DNA from: Paracoccaceae bacterium
GTDB lineage: Bacteria > Pseudomonadota > Alphaproteobacteria > Rhodobacterales > Rhodobacteraceae
Assembly: GCA_007694945.1 (NCBI GenBank)
Contig: REER01000061.1
Coordinates: 1 to 64,000, forward strand
Direction: 5' to 3'
Length of the DNA: 64,000 bases
The notes below the pieces were generated by a model that was given only the letters and a program-made list of their open reading frames with translations, was not told the DNA's origin and did no database searches. Positions 1 to 8,949 of the stretch are shown here, in pieces; within the stretch, counting starts at the first letter, position 1, and the number at the start of each line of letters is the position of its first letter. A program made the position numbers and the translations under genes.

Positions 1-3000
1 GCGACAAGGCCAGCGCGCGGCGCGTGGCCATCGAAGCCGGTGTGCCGGTCATCCCTGCGACGGAAGTGCTGGGCCATGACACGGACGCGATCCGCGCCAT
101 GGCCGAGGAGATCGGCTATCCGCTGATGCTCAAGGCCAGCCATGGCGGCGGCGGTCGGGGGATGCGTCCGATCCACTCCGCCGACGAGGTCGAGGCGAAA
201 GTGCGCGAAGGCCGCCGCGAGGCCGAGGCCGCCTTCGGCAATGGTGAAGGCTATCTGGAAAAGATGATCACCCGCGCGCGCCATGTCGAGGTCCAGCTTC
301 TGGGCGATCTGCATGGCAATCTCTATCATCTCTATGAGCGTGACTGCACTGTTCAGCGGCGTAACCAGAAAGTCGTCGAACGCGCCCCTGCCCCGTATCT
401 GAGCGGGGAACAACGCGCCGAGATCTGCGAGTTGGGCCTGAAGATCGGGCGCGCGGTGGGGTATCAGAACGCGGGTACCGTCGAATTCCTGATGGATATG
501 GACACGGGCGCCTTCTTTTTCATTGAGGTCAACCCGCGCATCCAGGTCGAGCATACAGTCACCGAGGAAGTGACGGGCATCGACATCGTCAAGGCGCAGA
601 TCCGCATCGCCGAGGGCGCGACGCTGTCAGACGCAACCGGCACGCCCAGTCAGGGCGATGTGACGCTTTCCGGCCACGCGCTGCAATGCCGCGTGACGAC
701 CGAGGACCCGCTGAACAATTTCATCCCCGATTACGGGCGGTTGACGGCCTATCGCTCGGCCACGGGCATGGGGATCCGGCTTGATGGTGGCACCGCCTAT
801 GCGGGCGGCGTGATCACGCGCTATTACGACTCGCTTCTGGTCAAGGTGACGGCCTGGGCTCCCACGCCCGAGGAAGCCATCGCGCGGATGGACCGCGCCT
901 TGCGCGAATTCCGCATCCGTGGGGTCAGCACCAATATCGCCTTTGTCGAGAACCTGCTGAAACACCCGACCTTTCTCGACAACACTTATACAACGACCTT
1001 TATCGACACGACCGAAGACCTGTTCCAGTTCCGCAAGCGGCGCGACCGGGCGACCAAGATCCTGACCTATATTGCCGACATCACCGTGAACGGGCACCCC
1101 GAGACAGCGGGCCGACCACTGCCGCTGACCGGTGCGCGCACACCCGTCGCCCCGAAGGTGTCGGGAACCCCGCCGCGCGGGGTCAAGCAGATCCTTGATG
1201 AAGAAGGGCCGCAGGCCGTGGCCGACTGGATGGCTGCGCAAAAGCAGCTTTTGCTGACCGACACCACGATGCGCGATGCGCATCAGTCGCTGCTGGCCAC
1301 CCGGATGCGCTCGATCGACATGATTCGCGTGGCCCCGGTTTATGCCCATAGGCTGCCACAGCTCTTCAGCATGGAATGCTGGGGCGGGGCCACCTTCGAT
1401 GTGGCCTATCGCTTCTTGCAGGAATGCCCATGGCAGCGCCTGCGCGACCTGCGCGCGGCCATGCCGAATCTGATGACGCAGATGCTGCTCCGGGCCTCGA
1501 ACGGCGTGGGCTACACCAATTATCCTGACAATGTGGTGCAGTTTTTCGTCAAGCAGGCCGCCGAGACGGGCGTGGACGTGTTCCGCGTTTTCGACAGTCT
1601 CAACTGGGTCGAGAATATGCGCGTTGCCATGGATGCGGTGATCGAGGCGGAGAAGGTCTGCGAGGGCACGATCTGCTACACCGGCGATATCCTGAACCCG
1701 GATCGCGCGAAATATGACCTGAAATATTATGTCACCATGGGCAAGGCGCTGCGCGATGCAGGCGCGCATGTACTGGGGCTGAAGGATATGGCGGGGCTGT
1801 TGAAACCCGCGAGCGCGCGGGTGCTGATCAAGACCTTGAAGGAAGAGGTCGGCATGCCGATCCATTTCCACACGCATGACACGGGCGGGATTGCCGGGGC
1901 CACGATTCTCGCCGCCGCCGAGGCCGGCGTGGATGCGGCCGATGCCGCGATGGATGCGCTTTCTGGGAATACCTCGCAGCCGACCTTGGGCTCGATTGTC
2001 GAGGCGCTGCGCTTTACCGAGCGCGATACCGGCCTTGAGATGGGGGCCATCCGTCAGATCTCGGATTACTGGGAATCGGTGCGCGCACAGTATGCGGCGT
2101 TTGAATCGGCGCAGCAGGCCCCATCCTCAGAGGTCTATCTGCACGAAATGCCGGGCGGACAGTTCACGAATCTCAAGGCGCAGGCGCGCAGTCTTGGGCT
2201 GGAAGACCGCTGGCCCGAGATTGCCCGCACCTATGCCGACGTGAACATGATGTTCGGCGATATCGTCAAGGTGACGCCCTCGTCCAAGGTGGTGGGGGAC
2301 ATGGCGCTGATGATGATCAGCCAGGGATTGACCCGCGCCGATGTCGAAAACCTTGAGAAGGACGTGAGTTTTCCGGATTCCGTGCTCGACATGATGCGCG
2401 GCAATCTGGGCCAACCACCGGGGGGGTGGCCCGAGGGGATCCTGCGCAAGGTGCTGAAGGACGACAAACCTATCACGGACCGGCCCGGCAAGCATCTGGA
2501 ACCGGTCGATCTGGAGGCGGTACGCGCCCAGCTCAGCGCCGATCTGGAGGGTTTCAAGGTCGACGACGAGGACCTGAATGGCTATCTGATGTATCCGAAA
2601 GTCTATCTCGATTACATGGGCCGACATCGGATCTATGGCCCCGTCCGCGCGCTGCCCACGCGCACCTTTTTCTACGGGATGGAGTCGGGCGAGGAGATTT
2701 CGGCCGAGATCGACCCCGGCAAGACACTGGAGATCCGGCTGATCACGGTGGGCGAGACCGCCGATGATGGCGATGTGAAGGTGTTCTTTGAACTCAACGG
2801 CCAGCCCCGCACGATTCGCGTGCCCAATCGCGAGGTCAAGGCCAAGACGGCGCAGCGCGCCAAGGCGGATGCCGGCAACCCGGCGCATGTCGGCGCGCCG
2901 ATGCCGGGCTCGGTGGCTTCGGTCACTGTGAGCGCCGGGGCAAAGGTGAAGCCCGGCGATCTGTTGCTGACCATCGAGGCGATGAAGATGGAGACCGGGC

Positions 3001-3095
3001 TGCATGCCGACCGGGAGGCCGTGGTCAAGGCGGTGCATGTCGCGGCGGGTACGCAGATCGAGGCGAAGGACCTGCTGGTCGAATTCGAGGCGTGA
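1..3095 (+). CDS. pyc: Pyruvate carboxylase, 5' end outside window
   Basis: ATP-grasp biotin carboxylase (KASHGGGGRGMR, FIEVNPRIQVEHTVTEEVTGIDIV), carboxyltransferase (DTTMRDAHQSLLATRMR) and C-terminal biotinyl motif EAMKMETGL; frame is open to base 1. Confidence 0.97.
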   Translation, partial: DKASARRVAIEAGVPVIPATEVLGHDTDAIRAMAEEIGYPLMLKASHGGGGRGMRPIHSADEVEAKVREGRREAEAAFGNGEGYLEKMITRARHVEVQLLGDLHGNLYHLYERDCTVQRRNQKVVERAPAPYLSGEQRAEICELGLKIGRAVGYQNAGTVEFLMDMDTGAFFFIEVNPRIQVEHTVTEEVTGIDIVKAQIRIAEGATLSDATGTPSQGDVTLSGHALQCRVTTEDPLNNFIPDYGRLTAYRSATGMGIRLDGGTAYAGGVITRYYDSLLVKVTAWAPTPEEAIARMDRALREFRIRGVSTNIAFVENLLKHPTFLDNTYTTTFIDTTEDLFQFRKRRDRATKILTYIADITVNGHPETAGRPLPLTGARTPVAPKVSGTPPRGVKQILDEEGPQAVADWMAAQKQLLLTDTTMRDAHQSLLATRMRSIDMIRVAPVYAHRLPQLFSMECWGGATFDVAYRFLQECPWQRLRDLRAAMPNLMTQMLLRASNGVGYTNYPDNVVQFFVKQAAETGVDVFRVFDSLNWVENMRVAMDAVIEAEKVCEGTICYTGDILNPDRAKYDLKYYVTMGKALRDAGAHVLGLKDMAGLLKPASARVLIKTLKEEVGMPIHFHTHDTGGIAGATILAAAEAGVDAADAAMDALSGNTSQPTLGSIVEALRFTERDTGLEMGAIRQISDYWESVRAQYAAFESAQQAPSSEVYLHEMPGGQFTNLKAQARSLGLEDRWPEIARTYADVNMMFGDIVKVTPSSKVVGDMALMMISQGLTRADVENLEKDVSFPDSVLDMMRGNLGQPPGGWPEGILRKVLKDDKPITDRPGKHLEPVDLEAVRAQLSADLEGFKVDDEDLNGYLMYPKVYLDYMGRHRIYGPVRALPTRTFFYGMESGEEISAEIDPGKTLEIRLITVGETADDGDVKVFFELNGQPRTIRVPNREVKAKTAQRAKADAGNPAHVGAPMPGSVASVTVSAGAKVKPGDLLLTIEAMKMETGLHADREAVVKAVHVAAGTQIEAKDLLVEFEA

Positions 3096-3104
3096 GACGG
3101 GTGC

Positions 3105-3135
3105 CAAGACCGGGGGCATCGAGCCCCCTGTCTTG
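3105..3135. terminator. Bidirectional terminator-like hairpin between convergent pyc and fliP
   Basis: CAAGAC-C-GGGGGC / atcga / GCCCCC-T-GTCTTG; one internal mismatch. Confidence 0.55.
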
Positions 3136-3162
3136 ACGCTGCCGCGGCTCAGCCGGAAATAT

Positions 3163-3897
3163 TCAGAGATAACTGCGCACAAGCGCCTCGGAGATCAGCC
3201 GCCAGCCATCGGCGATGACGAAGAACGAGAGCTTGAAGGGCAGTGAAACGATGGCGGGCGGCACCATCATCATACCCATCGACATCAGGACCGCCGCGAC
3301 CACCAGATCGATGATCAGAAACGGCAGAAAAATCAGAAACCCAATCTGAAAGGCCCGCGCGATCTCGCTGAGCATGAAGGATGGCACCAGCAGCGAAAGT
3401 GGCGCCTCGGGCGCGAGGTCGGTCTCGATGCCGGGGCGCAGGCTGGCGAGACTCTCGAACGTGGCAGGATCCACGCGCGCGGCCATGAACTGGCGGAACG
3501 GGTCCGCGACGGCGACAAAAGCCTCATCGAGCCCCAAGGCCCCGTCGTTGAGCGGCACGATTCCGTTCTGCCAGGCCGCTATAAAGACCGGTTCCATCAC
3601 GAAATAGGTCAGGAACAGCGCCAGCGAGACGATCAGCATGTTGGGCGGCGACTGCATCAGCCCGAGCGCCTGACGCAGGATGGCCAGCACCGTGACGATG
3701 AAGGGAAAGCAGGTGACCATCACCAGAATACCGGGCACGAGGCTTAGCAGCGTGAGCACGATCAGCAGTTGCACGGTTCGCGTGGCAAGCTGACCATCAT
3801 TTTCGAAACTGATGCTGATCTCCTGCGCCTGCAGCCCGGTGCTGAACATCAGCAGACCGATGGCGCCGAGCAGGAAGGCGGGTCTCAGTCGCGCCAT
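3163..3897 (-). CDS. fliP: Flagellar biosynthesis protein FliP
   Basis: TCFPFIVTVLAILRQALGLMQSPPNMLIVSLALFLTYFVM and PFLIIDLVVAAVLMSMGMMMVPPAIVSLPFKL are typical FliP. Confidence 0.96.
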   Translation of the reverse strand: MARLRPAFLLGAIGLLMFSTGLQAQEISISFENDGQLATRTVQLLIVLTLLSLVPGILVMVTCFPFIVTVLAILRQALGLMQSPPNMLIVSLALFLTYFVMEPVFIAAWQNGIVPLNDGALGLDEAFVAVADPFRQFMAARVDPATFESLASLRPGIETDLAPEAPLSLLVPSFMLSEIARAFQIGFLIFLPFLIIDLVVAAVLMSMGMMMVPPAIVSLPFKLSFFVIADGWRLISEALVRSYL

Positions 3898-3901
3898 CGG
3901 C

Positions 3902-4174
3902 TCAGAGCGCCTCGCGCAGGTCGATGATCTCGGTCAGGCGCACGCCCAGATATCCGGCCTGCTCGCCCTCCAACTCCCGCAACTCGCCCCGCGCGACCAG
4001 CTTGTCACCGATGAAGAGTTCAACCGGGTCATCCACGCGCCGGTCCAGCGTCAACACCGAGTCGCGGCGCAGTTTCAAAAGGTCGCGCACCAGCGGTCGC
4101 GCCCGTCCGACCGAGACCGCGATCTCAATCGGCACCTGCTTGAGGATCCCTCCGGCGAGGTCGCTGTCATCCAT
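3902..4174 (-). CDS. fliN: Flagellar motor switch protein FliN-type
   Basis: Start at MDDSDLAG; SpoA/FliN C-domain (VPIEIAVSVGRARPLVRDLLKLRRDSVLTLDRRVDDPVELFIGDKLVARGEL); flagellar context. Confidence 0.88.
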   Translation of the reverse strand: MDDSDLAGGILKQVPIEIAVSVGRARPLVRDLLKLRRDSVLTLDRRVDDPVELFIGDKLVARGELRELEGEQAGYLGVRLTEIIDLREAL

Positions 4175-4769
4175 GGGTGCTCTCCTGCTGCTGCAGTCTC
4201 TGTTTCTGCGCCTCGAAGGCAGCGCGGAGCGCGGCAAGCAGACCGTCGAGGTCAATCACGCGCTCCTGTACGCCAAGCCGCAAGGCGACCTGCGCTTCGG
4301 TAAAGCTCGGCTCTGCGATGAATTCGATCTGCAAATCGGGGAAGGCCGCGGCATAGGGCGCCAGCACATCACGCACCGAGGGGGCGCAGGCGATCTGCAC
4401 GGGCGCATTCGTGTTGCGCTCCACCAGCGCCTCGAGCTCGCGGACCAGGTGCGAAGGCAAGGCCTGTGGGAGCACCTCGGGCAGAAGCTTGACCAAGAGT
4501 GCTTCGGTCAGTGCCAGAAAAGCATCCGAGAGCACCTGATGCGCCTCGGCAAAGCTGAAACTGACCGCCTGCAACGCCTCCTCGGCCGCAATCCGGCGCA
4601 GCGAGTCCTCATTGCGCATCTGCTCGAGCGCATCCTGCCAGCCAGCCGCATAGCCTGCCTCGAACGACTCCTCGCGCAGCTTGGTGACCTGATGCGCATC
4701 GAGCCGCGTATCCTCATCCTCGAGCGGCGTCGTCTCGAAGACCTCCAGCTTGAGCAGAGCCCGTGTCAT
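4167..4769 (-). CDS. fliH: Flagellar assembly protein FliH-like
   Basis: FEAGYAAGWQDALEQ motif, position between fliF and fliN, overlapping starts/stops. Confidence 0.75.
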   Translation of the reverse strand: MTRALLKLEVFETTPLEDEDTRLDAHQVTKLREESFEAGYAAGWQDALEQMRNEDSLRRIAAEEALQAVSFSFAEAHQVLSDAFLALTEALLVKLLPEVLPQALPSHLVRELEALVERNTNAPVQIACAPSVRDVLAPYAAAFPDLQIEFIAEPSFTEAQVALRLGVQERVIDLDGLLAALRAAFEAQKQRLQQQESTHG

Positions 4770-6343
4770 GGTGCCTCCTTGCGATCATCCATCCAGTGAC
4801 GCAGCACATGGACCGAGTCTTCGCCGCGCGCCTCAATCAGGCGGCGCAGGCGTTCGACCGGGTCTTCAGGCGCGTCATCCATACGCGCGACGCTGCCGTC
4901 ATCACCGGTCTGATCGTCTTGCCCCCCCTCGCTGGTCAGCATGGCCCCGGAGAACCGACCCGCCGGGCCGTCCAGCACTTCGGGCCCGTCGCGACGCGAG
5001 ATCGTGGCGAGGATCGGGCGCAGCACGAAAAGCGCCACCAGCAAGAGCGCCACGAGTGTCAGCGCCCAGTTGATCAGCGTCATGATATCAAGCTGGCTGC
5101 GCGCAAAGACACCCGAGCTTGCCTCGGTACCGATCGCCGCGACAGGCTCGAATGGCAAGGAGCGGATGGTGATCATGTCGCCCCGCTCCGTGTCGAACCC
5201 AACCGCGGAGGCGACCAGTTCGCGCAGTGACTCAAGCTCTTCCGCAGTCCGTGGCCGCCATTGCATCGCCCCGGTTTCATCAGCCTCCTCCACCCCGTCG
5301 ATCAGCACTGCCACGGTCATGCGTCGGATCGCACCGGGCTGACGTTCCAACTCGCGCCGTGTCTCGGAGACCTCAAAATTGTTACGCTGGCGGTTTTGTG
5401 TCTCGCGCGTGGTCGCGTTGCCCGCATCGGCAGCCGCATCACCATCTGGCAGGTTGCTGGCGACAGTCACACCCTGGCTGCGCGTGTCGCGGCTGTCGGT
5501 GCTGCTCTCCTCGACCTCGCTGCTGATCGCGACACGCGACTCCGGGTCGATCCGCCGTTCATGGATCACTTCGCGCTCGGTCATGGTTTCGATGCTCAAT
5601 TCGACCACCGCGCGCCCATGCCCGACATGCGCCTCGAGCAGCCGCTCGACATTGCGCCGCAATTCTGTGACGCGGTCTGCTGTCTGGGTGGCGGCGCTGG
5701 CCTCGGTTTCCGGACCATAGACCAGACCGCCCGCGCCATCGATCACCGATACGTCGTCAGGGGTCATCCCAGCCACCGCCGAGGCGACTAGAAACCGCAG
5801 CGAGCGCGCCTGAGAGGCGTTGAGCGCACCGCCCGTCGTCGTGACCGTGACCGATGCGGTGGGCACGATATCGCGGCGAAAGGGGGTGCTGCTGCCTTGC
5901 GAGATATGCACCCGCGCCGAGCGGATATGCGGGCTGGCGACAATGGTGCGGGCCAGTTCCCCTTCCTTGGCGCGCCAATAGGCGGCGTCGAACATCTGCG
6001 ATGTGGTGCCGAATCCGGTCAGTGATTCGAGCAACTCATAGCCGGAATGGGCATTGCTGGGCAGCCCGGTGGCGGCCAGCATCAGACGCACCTCATCCCG
6101 CAGGCGTGCGGGTACGAAAATGGCGTCGCCGCGCACGTCATAGGTGATTCCCCGCACCTCGAGCGACTGGATGACTTCTCCCGCAGCGCTGTCCTCCAGC
6201 CCCGCATATAGGAGCGCCATGCCCGGCGCCGCGGCCAGCCGCGCCAGCATCAGCACGGCTGCGAACACAGCCCCAGTTGCGCCCACAAGCATGATCTGGC
6301 GCTTGGTATCCAGCGCGTTCCACACAGACTGCAGCTGCTGCAC
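4766..6343 (-). CDS. fliF: Flagellar M-ring protein FliF
   Basis: ALLYAGLEDSAAGEVIQSLEVRGITYDVRGDAIFVP, GTTSQMFDAAYWRAKEGELARTIVASPHIRSARVHIS. Confidence 0.96.
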   Translation of the reverse strand: MQQLQSVWNALDTKRQIMLVGATGAVFAAVLMLARLAAAPGMALLYAGLEDSAAGEVIQSLEVRGITYDVRGDAIFVPARLRDEVRLMLAATGLPSNAHSGYELLESLTGFGTTSQMFDAAYWRAKEGELARTIVASPHIRSARVHISQGSSTPFRRDIVPTASVTVTTTGGALNASQARSLRFLVASAVAGMTPDDVSVIDGAGGLVYGPETEASAATQTADRVTELRRNVERLLEAHVGHGRAVVELSIETMTEREVIHERRIDPESRVAISSEVEESSTDSRDTRSQGVTVASNLPDGDAAADAGNATTRETQNRQRNNFEVSETRRELERQPGAIRRMTVAVLIDGVEEADETGAMQWRPRTAEELESLRELVASAVGFDTERGDMITIRSLPFEPVAAIGTEASSGVFARSQLDIMTLINWALTLVALLLVALFVLRPILATISRRDGPEVLDGPAGRFSGAMLTSEGGQDDQTGDDGSVARMDDAPEDPVERLRRLIEARGEDSVHVLRHWMDDRKEAP

Positions 6344-6398
6344 ATCGACTCTCCATCCATCGGGCTTCTGCCTGAGGGAGTGTTTTCGCGCAGATCGT

Positions 6399-6413
6399 TT
6401 AACATTGGGTTAG
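6399..6413. promoter_or_regulatory. CtrA-box-like site in the fliF/fliL divergent intergenic region
   Basis: TTAA-CATTGGG-TTAG, 7 of 8 half-site bases match TTAA-N7-TTAA. Confidence 0.5.
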
Positions 6414-6459
6414 TGACATTGTGCCAAAAACAGCAGCAGGCGATTTGTTGCGAGGACAC

Positions 6460-6945
6460 ATGGCACAAGCTGCGAACACTGCGGACCCCAATGCTGACGC
6501 ACCACCTGCAAAGGCAGGGAAACGCGGGGTTTTTCTGGGCCTCGCCGCCGCCACCCTCCTTGGTGGCGGCGCGTTCTACGCCGTCTATTCAGGGCTGATT
6601 CTCGGGCCCTCCGACCCTTCCGTACGGCCCGCCCCGGTGGCCGCGGATTTCGCCTATGTCCCAATCGAGAACATCACGATCACACTCGCACCCGACAGTG
6701 GCGCGCGGTTCCTGCGCTTTTCCGGGCAAATCGAGGTCGCCGAATCGTCACTCGCAGATATGGAACGCCTGCAGCCGAGGTTTCTCGACCTGATGAACAC
6801 CTATCTGCGCGCGCTCGAGGTCCGTGATCTGACCGACCCCGCCGCCATCATCCGTTTGCGCGCGCAGATCCTACGACGGTTGCAGGTCGTCGCGGGCGAG
6901 GGGCATGTGCGTGACTTTCTGATCACCGAATTCGTCATCAATTAG
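6460..6945 (+). CDS. fliL: Flagellar basal body-associated protein FliL
   Basis: Single N-terminal TM, then YVPIENITITLAP...RFLRFSGQIEV...VRDFLITEFVIN; ATG after GAGGA at 6460. Confidence 0.85.
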   Translation: MAQAANTADPNADAPPAKAGKRGVFLGLAAATLLGGGAFYAVYSGLILGPSDPSVRPAPVAADFAYVPIENITITLAPDSGARFLRFSGQIEVAESSLADMERLQPRFLDLMNTYLRALEVRDLTDPAAIIRLRAQILRRLQVVAGEGHVRDFLITEFVIN

Positions 6946-6954
6946 GAGAACCCT

Positions 6955-7398
6955 ATGGCCGTCATGCTTGACCTCATTATCGGGCTGGGGGCGATATGCG
7001 CAGCCGCCTATTGCATGGTGCTCTCGCGCCGCTTGCGCGCATTGACTCGGCTGGACGGAGATGTGGGCAAGGCCATTGCCGTGCTCTCCAGCCAGGTCGA
7101 TACCCTGACACATGTGCTGCGCGAGGCCGAAGCGTCTAGCGGGCAGGCTGGTTCGGCGCTGCGCGAGCAGATTGCGCGGGCCGATGCGGCGGCACGCAAG
7201 CTTGAGTTGCTCATGGCCGCCGGTCAGGCCAGCGCAGAGCCGACGCCCCATTTCTCGGCTGTGGCGCCGCGTTGTGATCCGGAACCCGGCTCAGGTGACA
7301 CGGGTTCGGCGCCATTCGACCGCGTCGTCTCGCACGCGGGCCCGGATACCCGCGCCGACCCGCAACGCCACCGTGAAACGGCCGGGGCAATGCGATGA
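6955..7398 (+). CDS. Small membrane-anchored flagellar-cluster protein (DUF6468-like)
   Basis: N-terminal TM plus coiled coil, between fliL and motE-like gene; stop overlaps next start. Confidence 0.5.
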   Translation: MAVMLDLIIGLGAICAAAYCMVLSRRLRALTRLDGDVGKAIAVLSSQVDTLTHVLREAEASSGQAGSALREQIARADAAARKLELLMAAGQASAEPTPHFSAVAPRCDPEPGSGDTGSAPFDRVVSHAGPDTRADPQRHRETAGAMR

Positions 7399-7973
7399 GC
7401 GCGCGTCAAGCAGGGCGCGCCGGCACCTCGTCAGTGCTTCTGCTCCTCGCAGGGCTGCTGCTGGTGGCAGGCATGTCGCGGCTCGGCCTTGGTGTGGCCG
7501 ACGTGTTTGCTGCCGAACCCATGTCGGAGGGCAACTCCGGACAACCGGCGTCCCCTGCAGAGCCACGCGATCCGGGCGACCTGTTGGCGGCTCTGCTCGC
7601 GCGCGAGGCAGAAATTCTCGCCGCAGAAGAAGCGCTTGCCGCGCGCACCGCGCAGTTGCGTGCGGCGGAAGCAGCGCTTGCGCGTCAGCTATCCGAACTC
7701 GAGGCATCCGAGGCACGACTCGCCGCGACCCTCCGAATGACCGAAACAGCCGCCGAAGACGATCTGCAGCGCCTGACATCGGTGTTCGAGAACATGAAAC
7801 CGCAACAGGCGGCAGACCTCTTCGCACAGATGGACACGGAATTCGCTGCAGGTTTCATCGCACGCCTGCGCCCCGATTTCGCCGGCGAGATCATGGCCGG
7901 GCTCGACCCGCTGGCCGCCTATGCGATCACCGCTGTCATCGCAGGACGTCACGCGCGTACGCCGCGCAACTGA
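7395..7973 (+). CDS. MotE-like flagellar protein (MgtE N-domain-like fold)
   Basis: Signal/TM, coiled coil, then FENMKPQQAADLFAQMDTEFAAGFIARLRPDFAGEIMAGLDP. Confidence 0.72.
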   Translation: MSARQAGRAGTSSVLLLLAGLLLVAGMSRLGLGVADVFAAEPMSEGNSGQPASPAEPRDPGDLLAALLAREAEILAAEEALAARTAQLRAAEAALARQLSELEASEARLAATLRMTETAAEDDLQRLTSVFENMKPQQAADLFAQMDTEFAAGFIARLRPDFAGEIMAGLDPLAAYAITAVIAGRHARTPRN

Positions 7974-8004
7974 CCGAAGCTGCGCAGCGCCCGAAAGGAA
8001 TTTC

Positions 8005-8019
8005 TTAACACTGCTTTGA
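8005..8019. promoter_or_regulatory. CtrA-box-like site upstream of motA
   Basis: TTAA-CACTGCT-TTGA, 7 of 8 half-site bases, about 58 bp before the motA GTG. Confidence 0.35.
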
Positions 8020-8076
8020 CAGAGTCTGCCCCAGCATGGCTCTGCCGGGGCTGTTGGAAGGTGAAGGGTTCGGAAC

Positions 8077-8946
8077 GTGTTCATTCTTATCGGCATTGCA
8101 ATTGTTCTGGTGATGGTTTTCGGGGGCTATCTTGGGTCTGGCGGCACCATGGGCATAATCCTCAAAGCGCTCCCTTTCGAAATGGTCATGATCGGCGGGG
8201 CCGCTTTCGGGGCTTTTGTTATCGCCAATCAACTCGGAGTGATTAAGGACACAGGGCGCGGCATCAGCCGTGCCTTCAAGGGGCCAAAATGGACGCCCGA
8301 GGATTATCGCGACCTGCTGTGTCTGCTGTTTGAGCTTATCTGGCTGGCCCGGCAGAACCCGGTCGCGGTCGAGGAGCATTTCGAGAACCCTGCCGAATCG
8401 ACCATCTTTGCGCGCTACCCGAAAATCCAGGGCGATCACGATGCAATCGAGCTGATCTGCGACACGATGCGCGCCGCTTCCATGAATTATGACGACCCGC
8501 ATCAGGTCGAAGAGGTCATCGACAAGCGGCTCGAAGCTCAGAAACGGCACGCCCTCCATCCCTCGCATGCGGTACAGGTCGTGGCAGATTCCTTGCCGGC
8601 GCTGGGAATTGTCGCTGCCGTGCTCGGAATCATCAAGACCATGGGCGCCATCGACGAGCCCCCCGATATTCTGGGAAAGATGATTGGCAGCGCGCTGACC
8701 GGCACCTTTCTGGGCGTCTTCCTCGCCTATTGCTTCGTCGGCCCGCTGGCCGGACGCATGCAGGCCATCGTCGAGGAGGATGATCATTTCTTCCAACTCA
8801 TCCGCGAGGTACTGATCGCGAACCTGCATGCGCATCCGGCCAATATCTGCATCGAGGTCGGGCGACAGAACACACCGCACAGTCACCGCCCTGATTTCAG
8901 TGACCTTGAGGAAGCCTTGCGTGACCTCAAGAAGAATGCAGCCTGA
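8077..8946 (+). CDS. motA: Flagellar motor stator protein MotA
   Basis: GTG start; HPSHAVQVVADSLPALGIVAAVLGIIKTMGAIDEPPDILGKMIGSALTGTFLGVFLAYCFVGPLA. Confidence 0.95.
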   Translation: MFILIGIAIVLVMVFGGYLGSGGTMGIILKALPFEMVMIGGAAFGAFVIANQLGVIKDTGRGISRAFKGPKWTPEDYRDLLCLLFELIWLARQNPVAVEEHFENPAESTIFARYPKIQGDHDAIELICDTMRAASMNYDDPHQVEEVIDKRLEAQKRHALHPSHAVQVVADSLPALGIVAAVLGIIKTMGAIDEPPDILGKMIGSALTGTFLGVFLAYCFVGPLAGRMQAIVEEDDHFFQLIREVLIANLHAHPANICIEVGRQNTPHSHRPDFSDLEEALRDLKKNAA

Positions 8947-8949
8947 CCG

